Below, piece by piece: positions 1 to 5,634 of a DNA stretch of 7,150 nt. The position numbers and the translations under genes are program-made. The DNA is from CAXBYZ01 sp043826085. GTDB lineage: Bacteria; Patescibacteriota; Microgenomatia; UBA1400; CG1-02-47-37. The notes beneath the pieces are model-generated. The model was not told the origin of the DNA. It saw only the letters and a list, made by a program, of their open reading frames with translations, and made no database searches. Location: contig JBDRQW010000027.1 of the NCBI GenBank assembly GCA_043826085.1, forward strand, positions 1 through 7,150, written 5' to 3'. Every line of letters starts with the position of its first letter. Within the stretch, counting starts at the first letter, position 1.

Positions 1-1
1 G

Positions 2-994
2 GAAGGAGTCACCTTAACGGACTCAAATATTCAAAAATTCGGAACCTTCTCAAAAAAATCAACAAACCTCAACTCCCTCCTCCACATCGACCGCCAACTA
101 ACCAAATACCACCTCTACGCCTACAAAAACGGCAACTTTAAGTACACTCCCGGAGCCTACACCATGGCCGGTCGCGACTGCTGGTGGCGTAAAAATGGCG
201 GTTGTACTTTTTGCAGTTGGACCACCCTTTACCCTCAATTTTCCGTCCGCACCCCAAAAAACTTACTCGACGAAATCGGTCAACTTATCAAACTGGGTAT
301 CAAAGAGGTCTTTGACGACACCGGCACCTTTCCTGTTGGCGACTGGCTCACCGAATTTTGCAATGGCCTCATCAAACGCGGTTACCATAAAAAAATCACC
401 CTCGGTTGTAATATGCGCTTCGGAGTTTTAACCAAAAAAGACTATCAGCTCATGGCCAAAGCCAACTTTCGCCTGCTTTTATTCGGCCTGGAATCAGCCA
501 ACCAAAACACTATCAACAAACTCAACAAAGGTATTGATATTTCAAAAGTCGAACCCGAGCTGAAAGTAATTCAAGAAGTCAATAAAGGAGAACTAGAGCC
601 ACATGTTACCTGCATGGTCGGCTACCCTTGGGAAAGTCTCAAAGATGCCCAAAACACCGTTAACTTTACCAAATCTCTCTTTAAAAAAGGTCTCATTGAC
701 TCCCTCCAAGCCACTATCTGTATCCCCTACCCCGGCACCAAACTTTTTGATCAATGCAAGCGCATGTACTGGTTACGAACCAGTACATGGAACCACTACG
801 ACATGCGCCAACCGATTATGAAATCCCCAATCCCTGACAAAAAATTAATGGCCCTCACCCGCAACATTTACACCTCCTGCCTCACCCCAAAGTTCATCTT
901 CAAAAAACTCCTCTCCATCCGTAATCTTAATGACCTAAAATGGTTTTATAACGCTACCCTCCGCGTCCTCGCCCATTTGCTAGATTTTTCATGA
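2..994 (+). CDS. Radical SAM protein, probable B12-binding type (5' partial)
   Basis: The frame is open from base 2, so this is the C-terminal 330 residues of a gene entering from the left. The ATG at 164 is internal, because conserved-looking sequence (LTKYHLYAYKNG...TPGAYTMAGRDC) precedes it. Numbering from base 2, the putative 4Fe-4S cysteines are C60, C68 and C71, spaced CX7CX2C. Next come DDTGTF (105-110), GLES (162-165), MVGYPWES (205-212) and PYPGT (242-246), the usual order in the radical SAM barrel of COG1032-type proteins. Members of that group normally carry an N-terminal cobalamin-binding domain, which here would lie outside the window. Such enzymes cleave SAM to a 5'-deoxyadenosyl radical and often methylate or rearrange unreactive carbons; the substrate is unknown. 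A 27-base palindrome lies in codons 254-263. The gene converges on the glycan operon with only 5 bases between stop codons. The family call is firm; the B12 domain and role are inferred. Confidence 0.9.
   Translation, partial: EGVTLTDSNIQKFGTFSKKSTNLNSLLHIDRQLTKYHLYAYKNGNFKYTPGAYTMAGRDCWWRKNGGCTFCSWTTLYPQFSVRTPKNLLDEIGQLIKLGIKEVFDDTGTFPVGDWLTEFCNGLIKRGYHKKITLGCNMRFGVLTKKDYQLMAKANFRLLLFGLESANQNTINKLNKGIDISKVEPELKVIQEVNKGELEPHVTCMVGYPWESLKDAQNTVNFTKSLFKKGLIDSLQATICIPYPGTKLFDQCKRMYWLRTSTWNHYDMRQPIMKSPIPDKKLMALTRNIYTSCLTPKFIFKKLLSIRNLNDLKWFYNATLRVLAHLLDFS
763..789. repeat. 27-base palindrome, copy 1 (perfect 12-base arms)
   Basis: The left arm is CATGTACTGGTT (763-774), the centre is ACG (775-777), and bases 778-789 are the exact reverse complement of the left arm. 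It lies wholly inside the radical SAM gene and is read out of register with the element: it starts at the third base of a codon and contributes to MYWLRTSTW. It shares arm length, centre length and the core GGTTACGAAC with the copies at 3831-3857 and 4128-4154. There is no T-run on either side, so it is not an intrinsic terminator. Confidence 0.9.
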
Positions 995-999
995 CCCAT

Positions 1000-1719
1000 T
1001 TACCCTACCTTTTTCTTCGCCATAATCTCAAAACTAAATTCCTGCCAATATAAAAACTTTATTACTGGATAAATTATCTTCTCAGTTAAAAACATGAATT
1101 TCCCCATCCTCACATCTTTAAGTAACTCAAGCGATCCTTTATTAACTTGAAACTTCTTAATTATCAACCCGTACTTCTCTAACAACCTACCAATCTTCTT
1201 TTTACTAAACCTTTGTAAATGATCATATTTGCCATAAACCAATAACTGAATCATTCTAATCATCCTGTCATTAAAATGATAACCATTTGGAACACCAACA
1301 ACAAAAATACCGCCCTTTTTTAACACCCTCACAGCCTCGCTAACTGCTTTGTCTGGAAAGGGTAAATGTTCAAGCACATGACAACTTAAAACCACATCAA
1401 AAAAACCATTGGCATAATCTACCAGATTCTGAGCATCACCTTGTTTTATTTTCAAACCGGGATGTTCAATCAAGGTCCTTTTAAACATTTGTTTCTCATA
1501 CTCTAACCCATAAAGATTAGTAAAACCCATTTTCCTAAGCTGGAGCATAATACTGCCATTGCCACAACCAATATCTAATATTTTTATTTTCTTATTCTTA
1601 GACTTAATATTTTTTGTTAAAAAACTCCATTTTCTTGCTTCTGGTTTTATACTCCTATGATAATCTAAATTGATCGGCGTTCCCGAGCGATAACAATCTT
1701 TTACTTTTATCTTTTTCAT
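1000..1719 (-). CDS. SAM-dependent methyltransferase, class I (last gene of the operon)
   Basis: A 239-residue Rossmann-fold methyltransferase of the Methyltransf_11/Methyltransf_23 type. Motif I is DIGCGNG (49-55), the acidic end of strand 2 is GLE (71-73), QGDAQNL (93-99) supplies the acidic residue near the adenine, and HVLEHL (114-119) is the motif IV/post-IV signature of this group. LKKGGIF (133-139) precedes strand 5. These features predict SAM binding and methyl transfer to a small molecule or glycan; the acceptor is not evident. It is probably cytoplasmic, with no signal peptide or clear membrane helix. The ATG at 1719 follows the previous stop by 9 bases without a visible Shine-Dalgarno site. 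A hand count over 1021-1380 gives about 33% GC, below the 42-48% sampled in most neighbours, so it may have a different origin. The stop is 5 bases from the convergent radical SAM gene. Confidence 0.92.
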   Translation of the reverse strand: MKKIKVKDCYRSGTPINLDYHRSIKPEARKWSFLTKNIKSKNKKIKILDIGCGNGSIMLQLRKMGFTNLYGLEYEKQMFKRTLIEHPGLKIKQGDAQNLVDYANGFFDVVLSCHVLEHLPFPDKAVSEAVRVLKKGGIFVVGVPNGYHFNDRMIRMIQLLVYGKYDHLQRFSKKKIGRLLEKYGLIIKKFQVNKGSLELLKDVRMGKFMFLTEKIIYPVIKFLYWQEFSFEIMAKKKVG

Positions 1720-1728
1720 TAATTAAAT

Positions 1729-2409
1729 TCAACGACTTTTTATATAAGTAATTTTTAAATACACCCGCATCATCTCATCGTTAAACCCCATTATCGACAA
1801 CAATTTCAACCACGGCCACAACATCACCCCCACTAAACTCGGTCCAATCCCCGACTTAAACTTAGCCGTAATTACATGAAAAAACACTTGATGCCAAACC
1901 ATGCCTTTCTTTATCACCTTATACCCGGCCCTCTCAACTACCTCCAAAAACTCCCTCTTTGTCCAAAAATTCACATGGGTCTTATCCCAATAAGCCAAGT
2001 AATCTTTCCCAAGCCACTTTTCAGAAAAATTACCCACCAACGGCACCTCGATCGCCACCATCCCACCCGGTTTCAACCAACCTTTTACTTTCTTCAACAC
2101 CTCCACCGGTTTATCCAAATGCTCCAACACATGATACATACTCACCACATTTACAAGGTACGGTACCTTGCCTGCGCAGGCAGGCTTGTAATTTTCTATA
2201 TTTTGCCCCTGTTTTTTATCTACCCCCACCGCTTTAATCCCTTGTCCACAGGCCATCTTAACCAACTTCCCATCCCCGCAACCAAGATCAAGTAAACTAA
2301 ACCCCTTCTTTCCAATTACTCTCCTCAGCTCCCTTAATCTCTGCTTTTGTTCATAAGCTTTTTCCAAATCATTAATCTTGCTTAAAAAACTTTTAATAAC
2401 AAACTTCAT
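1729..2409 (-). CDS. SAM-dependent methyltransferase, class I (Methyltransf_23-like)
   Basis: A 226-residue protein. Motif I is DLGCGDG (41-47), strand 2 ends in VGVD (61-64), and SMYHVLEHL (90-98) is followed by LKPGG (112-116). The later stretch WDKTHVNFWTKREF (141-154), ahead of a C-terminal helix, is typical of Methyltransf_23 (PF13489) proteins found in polysaccharide clusters. The segment between strands 2 and 4 (65-86) is short: the usual acidic post-II motif is missing and the space is taken by PACAGKVPY, which is encoded by two abutting palindromes (2154-2182). SAM binding therefore looks intact in motif I but altered in the adenine-side loop. It starts 3 bases after the preceding stop with no clear Shine-Dalgarno site, which suggests translational coupling. 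The likely role is O-methylation of a sugar during glycan assembly; the acceptor is unknown. Confidence 0.92.
   Translation of the reverse strand: MKFVIKSFLSKINDLEKAYEQKQRLRELRRVIGKKGFSLLDLGCGDGKLVKMACGQGIKAVGVDKKQGQNIENYKPACAGKVPYLVNVVSMYHVLEHLDKPVEVLKKVKGWLKPGGMVAIEVPLVGNFSEKWLGKDYLAYWDKTHVNFWTKREFLEVVERAGYKVIKKGMVWHQVFFHVITAKFKSGIGPSLVGVMLWPWLKLLSIMGFNDEMMRVYLKITYIKSR
2154..2182. repeat. Two abutting palindromes inside a methyltransferase gene
   Basis: Bases 2154-2170 (CAAGGTACGGTACCTTG) form a perfect inverted repeat with 8-base arms around a single centre base. Overlapping its last two bases, 2169-2182 (TGCCTGCGCAGGCA) is a perfect 14-base palindrome. On the minus strand the pair encodes PACAGKVPYL, in the variable loop between the SAM-binding strands. 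The GC-rich second palindrome stands out from the surrounding sequence. From memory, similar CCTGC/GCAGG palindromes recur in Patescibacteria genomes, but I cannot verify that here. Confidence 0.8.
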
Positions 2410-2412
2410 TTT

Positions 2413-3189
2413 TCAATGTATTTTTTTAGCTACTATCCCTATTGCTGCTGCCCGAAAATCAACTGCTTCAATTTGTTGAAATCTTTTATATATTTTTGAT
2501 TTCCAAATTTTCTTATACAACCACCAATCTAATTTCTTATTAACGTGAATGAAAAAATATGACCAAAGCGAAAGAAAATCCCACCATTCTATTGTTTTCT
2601 TATCAAGATAGTAAAATCGATCCACTATCTTAAACCCTTGCTTATTTAATCGCTTTTGCCACCCTTCAAAATTATAGCCATGATAATGTTGTAATCTTTT
2701 TTCTCTAAACCAACCATATTTAGCCCCCAATCTTTTCAAGCCTAAAAAAGATAAAACACTATAATTTTTAAAATTTTCTGTTAAGGATGTAAAAACGAAA
2801 TACCCGTCTTTAACTAATACTCGATTAACCTCCTCGAAAACTTTATCAAGATCTTGAATATGCTCTACCACACAATTAGAAAAAACCAAATCACACTTGC
2901 CCGATTTTAATGGTATTTTCTCAGCCTCAGCTAACAACAACTTTTTATACATACCACTTTTCCGACCTTTTTCTAGATATACCTTATCGTTATCTAAACC
3001 ATAATCCACTTGTTTATCAAAAACTACCTTTGCCGCGATACCATCACCACAACCTAAATCTAAGCACGTTTTCCACCTCAACTTATCTAGTTTATTTTTT
3101 ACTAACCTTAACTCAATACTTCTAAATAAAATAGTTGCTGAATTATTATATGCCTCAACTTTCTTATATAAATTACTTAACTTTGTCAT
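2413..3189 (-). CDS. SAM-dependent methyltransferase, class I (AT-rich gene)
   Basis: A 258-residue protein. Motif I is LDLGCGDG (43-50), strand 2 carries GLDND (64-68), AEKIPLKSGKCDLVFSN (89-105) covers the post-II acidic region and strand 4, and VVEHI (107-111) matches the EH signature of Methyltransf_11 proteins. A YHGYNFEGWQKRLNKQGF region (169-186) fits the substrate-side C-terminal segment. The C-terminus is rich in aromatic and basic residues (WWDFLSLWSYFFIHV), which could give peripheral membrane contact. The start codon shares a base with the preceding stop (TAATG), a sign of translational coupling. By hand count 2461-2820 is only about 28% GC and has a weaker C-over-G excess than the adjoining gene (about 44% over 3241-3600), suggesting a separate acquisition. 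The acceptor is unknown; methylation of a sugar or lipid-linked glycan is inferred from neighbours. Confidence 0.92.
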   Translation of the reverse strand: MTKLSNLYKKVEAYNNSATILFRSIELRLVKNKLDKLRWKTCLDLGCGDGIAAKVVFDKQVDYGLDNDKVYLEKGRKSGMYKKLLLAEAEKIPLKSGKCDLVFSNCVVEHIQDLDKVFEEVNRVLVKDGYFVFTSLTENFKNYSVLSFLGLKRLGAKYGWFREKRLQHYHGYNFEGWQKRLNKQGFKIVDRFYYLDKKTIEWWDFLSLWSYFFIHVNKKLDWWLYKKIWKSKIYKRFQQIEAVDFRAAAIGIVAKKIH

Positions 3190-4229
3190 TAAAACGGCTT
3201 GCCTAAAATATATGATAATCCCTTACCAATATACCACCCCAACCCCCGCTTCACCATCACCTTCTCCATCCATCCATCATCGCTCGGCAAATTCTTTAAC
3301 ACCCACCTTCTCTTTCTCATTACCGCTCCGGAGCGGAATATTAGCCACCCCCAAGCCCGCTCAATCGCCCAAGCCTGCTTCCACTTACCCCTTACCAAAA
3401 ACAACACTTCCAACCCCAACCAACTTAAATTCACCCACATTAACATCCTCCATCTATGAAAACCCACCCCATTTTTATAAATAGTTATTATCTGATTCCT
3501 ACAAGCCAAGTAAACTTGGTTTTCAAAAGGTATCTTCGGAATCGGCTTTTTATCTGTTCCATACGCATGGTAAACCGTCCCCATCCATAAAAATTTAACC
3601 TCATACCCAGATTTCCAAACCCGCCACAGTAAATCCGGTTCTTCCCAGTAGTAAATATAATCCTCGTCAAAACCGCCAACTTTTTCAAACACTTCTTTTC
3701 GAACCACCATCCCCGCCCCCTTACCGGAAAAGATCAAATCATCTTTATCAAACTGCCCATTATCTTTTGCCCCCCTTGCCCTCTCCACCAAAAACCCATT
3801 TCTAGTCACCATCTCCCCCGCACTATCAAACACATACTGGTTCCGAACCAGCATGTGCTCTTGCATTCGTAGTAGCTTTAACTGTCCCGCCCCAACTTTT
3901 AAATGTTTATCCAAGTATTTCACTACCGCATCCAATCCTTCACCCAACTCAGTATCATTATCTAAAAATACCAGATACTTCCCTCGAGCAACCCTTGCTC
4001 CAATATTTCTAGCCTTACTTGGATTGCCCTCTTGTATTTGCAATAATTTCACATTTTTATTTTTCAGCCACTCCTCAACTTCACTCGCCTTAGATAATCC
4101 CATCCCATTACTCACCACAATTATTTCTACATACGAGTTCGTAACCCGTATGTATTCTAAAACCGATTTCACTGTTTCTTTAAACAACTCGTCAAAACGA
4201 TGGTTGGCAATAATAATCGATACTTTCAT
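3189..4229 (-). CDS. Family 2 glycosyltransferase (GT-A fold) carrying three palindromes
   Basis: A 346-residue GT2 enzyme (Glycos_transf_2, PF00535). VSIIIANHRFDEL (3-15) is strand 1, EIIVVSNG (35-42) replaces the usual VVDNGS (Ser-Asn where Asp-Asn is common), and NPSKARNIGA (69-78) precedes FLDNDTE (88-94), whose DND should bind the metal and nucleotide sugar. SGKGAGMVVRKEVFEKVGGFDEDY (168-191) followed by EEPDLLWRV (196-204) is the acceptor and catalytic-base region, and H221 is a plausible C-terminal ligand. It resembles rhamnosyltransferase-like GT2 proteins that act on the cytoplasmic face of the membrane; the region around 260-280 is hydrophobic. Residues 26-34 and 125-133 are each encoded exactly by a 27-base palindrome, and 298-303 by a 14-base palindrome. 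The start overlaps the upstream stop as ATGA. Donor and acceptor sugars cannot be told. Confidence 0.93.
   Translation of the reverse strand: MKVSIIIANHRFDELFKETVKSVLEYIRVTNSYVEIIVVSNGMGLSKASEVEEWLKNKNVKLLQIQEGNPSKARNIGARVARGKYLVFLDNDTELGEGLDAVVKYLDKHLKVGAGQLKLLRMQEHMLVRNQYVFDSAGEMVTRNGFLVERARGAKDNGQFDKDDLIFSGKGAGMVVRKEVFEKVGGFDEDYIYYWEEPDLLWRVWKSGYEVKFLWMGTVYHAYGTDKKPIPKIPFENQVYLACRNQIITIYKNGVGFHRWRMLMWVNLSWLGLEVLFLVRGKWKQAWAIERAWGWLIFRSGAVMRKRRWVLKNLPSDDGWMEKVMVKRGLGWYIGKGLSYILGKPF
3323..3336. repeat. 14-base perfect GC-rich palindrome in coding sequence
   Basis: CCGCTCCGGAGCGG reads the same on both strands and sits in a glycosyltransferase gene, contributing to FRSGAV at residues 298-303. 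It has no sequence match to the 27-base family. One 14-base palindrome is expected roughly every two windows of this size by chance, so on its own it is weak; its GC content and its place in a gene already holding two palindromes make it worth recording. Confidence 0.5.
3831..3857. repeat. 27-base palindrome, copy 2 (one arm mismatch)
   Basis: The plus-strand left arm is CACATACTGGTT (3831-3842), the centre CCG (3843-3845), and the right arm AACCAGCATGTG (3846-3857), giving 11 of 12 pairs. On the minus strand it is exactly nine codons, HMLVRNQYV (residues 125-133 of the glycosyltransferase). It lies between KLL and DSAG, where related GT2 enzymes, as I recall them, usually have only five to seven residues. 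Removing it would leave six residues and restore an ordinary length. Confidence 0.88.
4128..4154. repeat. 27-base palindrome, copy 3 (one arm mismatch)
   Basis: The plus-strand left arm is TACATACGAGTT (4128-4139), the centre CGT (4140-4142), and the right arm AACCCGTATGTA (4143-4154), giving 11 of 12 pairs. Read on the minus strand its centre is ACG, like copy 1, inside the shared core GGTTACGAAC. It is exactly nine codons, YIRVTNSYV (residues 26-34), in the same register as copy 2. It sits in the loop between the first helix and second strand of the glycosyltransferase domain. Confidence 0.88.
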
Positions 4230-4909
4230 ATCTTTTTATAGATCACTTCATAATTAACTGTTAAACTTTTATCCTTGTCTAGTAAATCCAACCCCATCCC
4301 CAACAAATTCACCACCACAATCACCGGTGAAAACAAAATTAAATAACCCCAATAACTCCATCCAGCCTTTTCCAAACCCAATCGCAACGGTAAAGTAGTT
4401 AACACATATGCCAACACCCCACCAACTCCATTTTGCGCCTTTAAATGTTCGACCTTAAACCCATTCACTTCCCCCAAATACCTTAATCCATACTTAGTAA
4501 ACCGATAATAATCATCCGGTTCCATATGGATTTGATAAATAAAATTAGTGGTTAAAAATACCTTACCGCCAGATTTTAACAACCGCCTAAACCCTTCAAA
4601 CATCTCCTCCGGCTTTTTAACATGCTCCAACACTTGAGTACAAAGAATGTAGTCAAATCTGCCTTTAACTTTATCAACTTCCCCCACATAATCTATCGTT
4701 TTTTGACTATTCTGAACCACGTCCTGACTCAAATATTCTAACCTCTCAAAATACTTCTTATACTTACACTCCCACGCCCCCACATCAAGCAATTTCTTGC
4801 CTTTCCGGTCATATTTCCGAGCCATCTTAATCACAAACCAATCGATCTGAAAATAAAAGTTCATCATCAAAAACTTAACCGCTAATCTCAATCTATCCCC
4901 TACTCTCAT
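4226..4909 (-). CDS. SAM-dependent methyltransferase-like protein with atypical motif I
   Basis: A 227-residue protein from the ATG at 4909. A GTG at 4915 would add two residues, but the ATG gives a 4-base ATGA overlap with the upstream stop and has a GAGG 5 bases before it. Motif I reads LDVGAWEC (41-48), where the family usually has LDVGAGxC; Trp replaces the last Gly of the SAM-binding loop. CTQVLEHV (90-97), LKSGGKVFLTTNF (111-123) and the EPDDYYRFTKYGLRYL block (130-145) are typical of a methyltransferase group found in capsule and O-antigen-type clusters. A hydrophobic stretch around 187-205 may touch the membrane. The likely role is methylation of a glycan intermediate, but the Trp raises the possibility of weakened SAM binding. 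It lies between the two GT2 genes and overlaps both, suggesting coupled expression. Confidence 0.88.
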   Translation of the reverse strand: MRVGDRLRLAVKFLMMNFYFQIDWFVIKMARKYDRKGKKLLDVGAWECKYKKYFERLEYLSQDVVQNSQKTIDYVGEVDKVKGRFDYILCTQVLEHVKKPEEMFEGFRRLLKSGGKVFLTTNFIYQIHMEPDDYYRFTKYGLRYLGEVNGFKVEHLKAQNGVGGVLAYVLTTLPLRLGLEKAGWSYWGYLILFSPVIVVVNLLGMGLDLLDKDKSLTVNYEVIYKKI

Positions 4910-5634
4910 ACCCACCTCTTTCTAAACTTCAAGTAATTCTTCACCCTCTCCGGAATATTTCTTCGATCCATATACACCCCAGCCCTACTTACCTCATGCT
5001 TTAACCTCACTCCCCGATGCCATACCAATCTATATCCCAACTCCTTGACTCTCATCGCCAAATCCAATTCACACCACTCAGCCGTCCCTTTATATCCCTT
5101 GTCAAACCCTCCCACTTTCTTCACTAAATCTCGCCTCAAAGCCATATTACAAGCCTCCAAATAATCCACTTCCCACAACCCCTTCATCTTTAAACACGAT
5201 TTAAAATTCGACCCCGGTGACCACCAACCATTACTATAAATCCGCCCCACCTCAAACGGTTTATTTTGCAAAACCCACCTCACCCATAGCTTAGCCAGCC
5301 AATCTTCCCTCCCATACCACCAAAACACCAGTCGATTTTTCAATAACTTTTCCGGCACCAAAGTCGGCCCCGAAACTCCCCCCACATCCTTATTCTCCTC
5401 AAAAATTCTAACCAAATTTTTCGCCCAATCTTTTGACACCACCACATCATCATCAATCCAAACTACAATCTCCCCCTTACTTCTTCGCCACCCCAAATCC
5501 CGCGCTTTTACCAACGGCTTCTCCTTCACCACCACCACTTCAAAATCTTTAAAACTCGAAACCTTCAAACTAGCCAAAGTTTTTTCCAAACTTTTAGTTC
5601 GACCGCCTAAACAAATAATCACCGATAATTTCAT
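4906..5634 (-). CDS. Family 2 glycosyltransferase, compact form
   Basis: A 242-residue GT2 protein. Strand 1 is KLSVIICLGGR (2-12), strand 2 is FEVVVVKE (31-38), ARDLGWRRSKGEIVVWIDDDVV (44-65) contains the DDD metal and sugar-nucleotide site at 61-63, and LEACNMALRRDLVKKVGGFDKGY (159-181) followed by EWCELDLAMRV (186-196) forms the acceptor and catalytic segment. H213 (LKHEV) is a likely C-terminal ligand. The usual Asp after strand 2 (VVDDGS/VVDNGS) is absent, and the roughly 25 residues that normally separate it from the ARNxG motif are reduced to a few. DDD and the acidic ELD suggest it is still active. It starts in a 4-base ATGA overlap with the membrane glycosyltransferase gene and ends overlapping the next start, so the three are probably made together. 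Substrates are unknown. Confidence 0.92.
   Translation of the reverse strand: MKLSVIICLGGRTKSLEKTLASLKVSSFKDFEVVVVKEKPLVKARDLGWRRSKGEIVVWIDDDVVVSKDWAKNLVRIFEENKDVGGVSGPTLVPEKLLKNRLVFWWYGREDWLAKLWVRWVLQNKPFEVGRIYSNGWWSPGSNFKSCLKMKGLWEVDYLEACNMALRRDLVKKVGGFDKGYKGTAEWCELDLAMRVKELGYRLVWHRGVRLKHEVSRAGVYMDRRNIPERVKNYLKFRKRWV
4915..4918 (-). promoter_or_regulatory. Shine-Dalgarno GAGG deciding the methyltransferase start
   Basis: On the minus strand AAAGAGGTGGGT directly precedes ATG at 4909, placing GAGG 5 bases from the start. The alternative GTG at 4915 would overlap the GAGG itself, so the ATG is preferred. This is the only clear Shine-Dalgarno site in the operon; the other starts show none or only short A/G tracts. 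Confidence 0.55.

Noticed and set aside
763..789. Palindrome as the bidirectional terminator for the convergent genes
   Set aside because: It lies over 200 bases inside the radical SAM gene and has no T-run on either side.
164..994. Radical SAM gene starting at the ATG at 164
   Set aside because: The frame is open to the window edge, and the residues just before this Met continue a family-like sequence leading into the cysteine motif; starting here would leave only five residues before the first cluster cysteine.
1876..2295. Plus-strand open frame of 139 codons opposite a methyltransferase gene, with a similar one at 1959-2237
   Set aside because: The translation is rich in Pro, His and Leu with no domain pattern. 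It is produced by the C-rich antisense of a gene with clear methyltransferase motifs.
3853..4257. Plus-strand open frame of 134 codons opposite the GT2 gene
   Set aside because: It is the antisense of a well-supported glycosyltransferase; its product is rich in Ser, Thr, Phe and Cys with no recognisable fold.
4321..4330. TCACCGGTGA palindrome, and a similar 10-base palindrome TCCATATGGA near 4522, as regulator sites
   Set aside because: About seven 10-base palindromes are expected by chance in a window of this size, and both lie in coding sequence.
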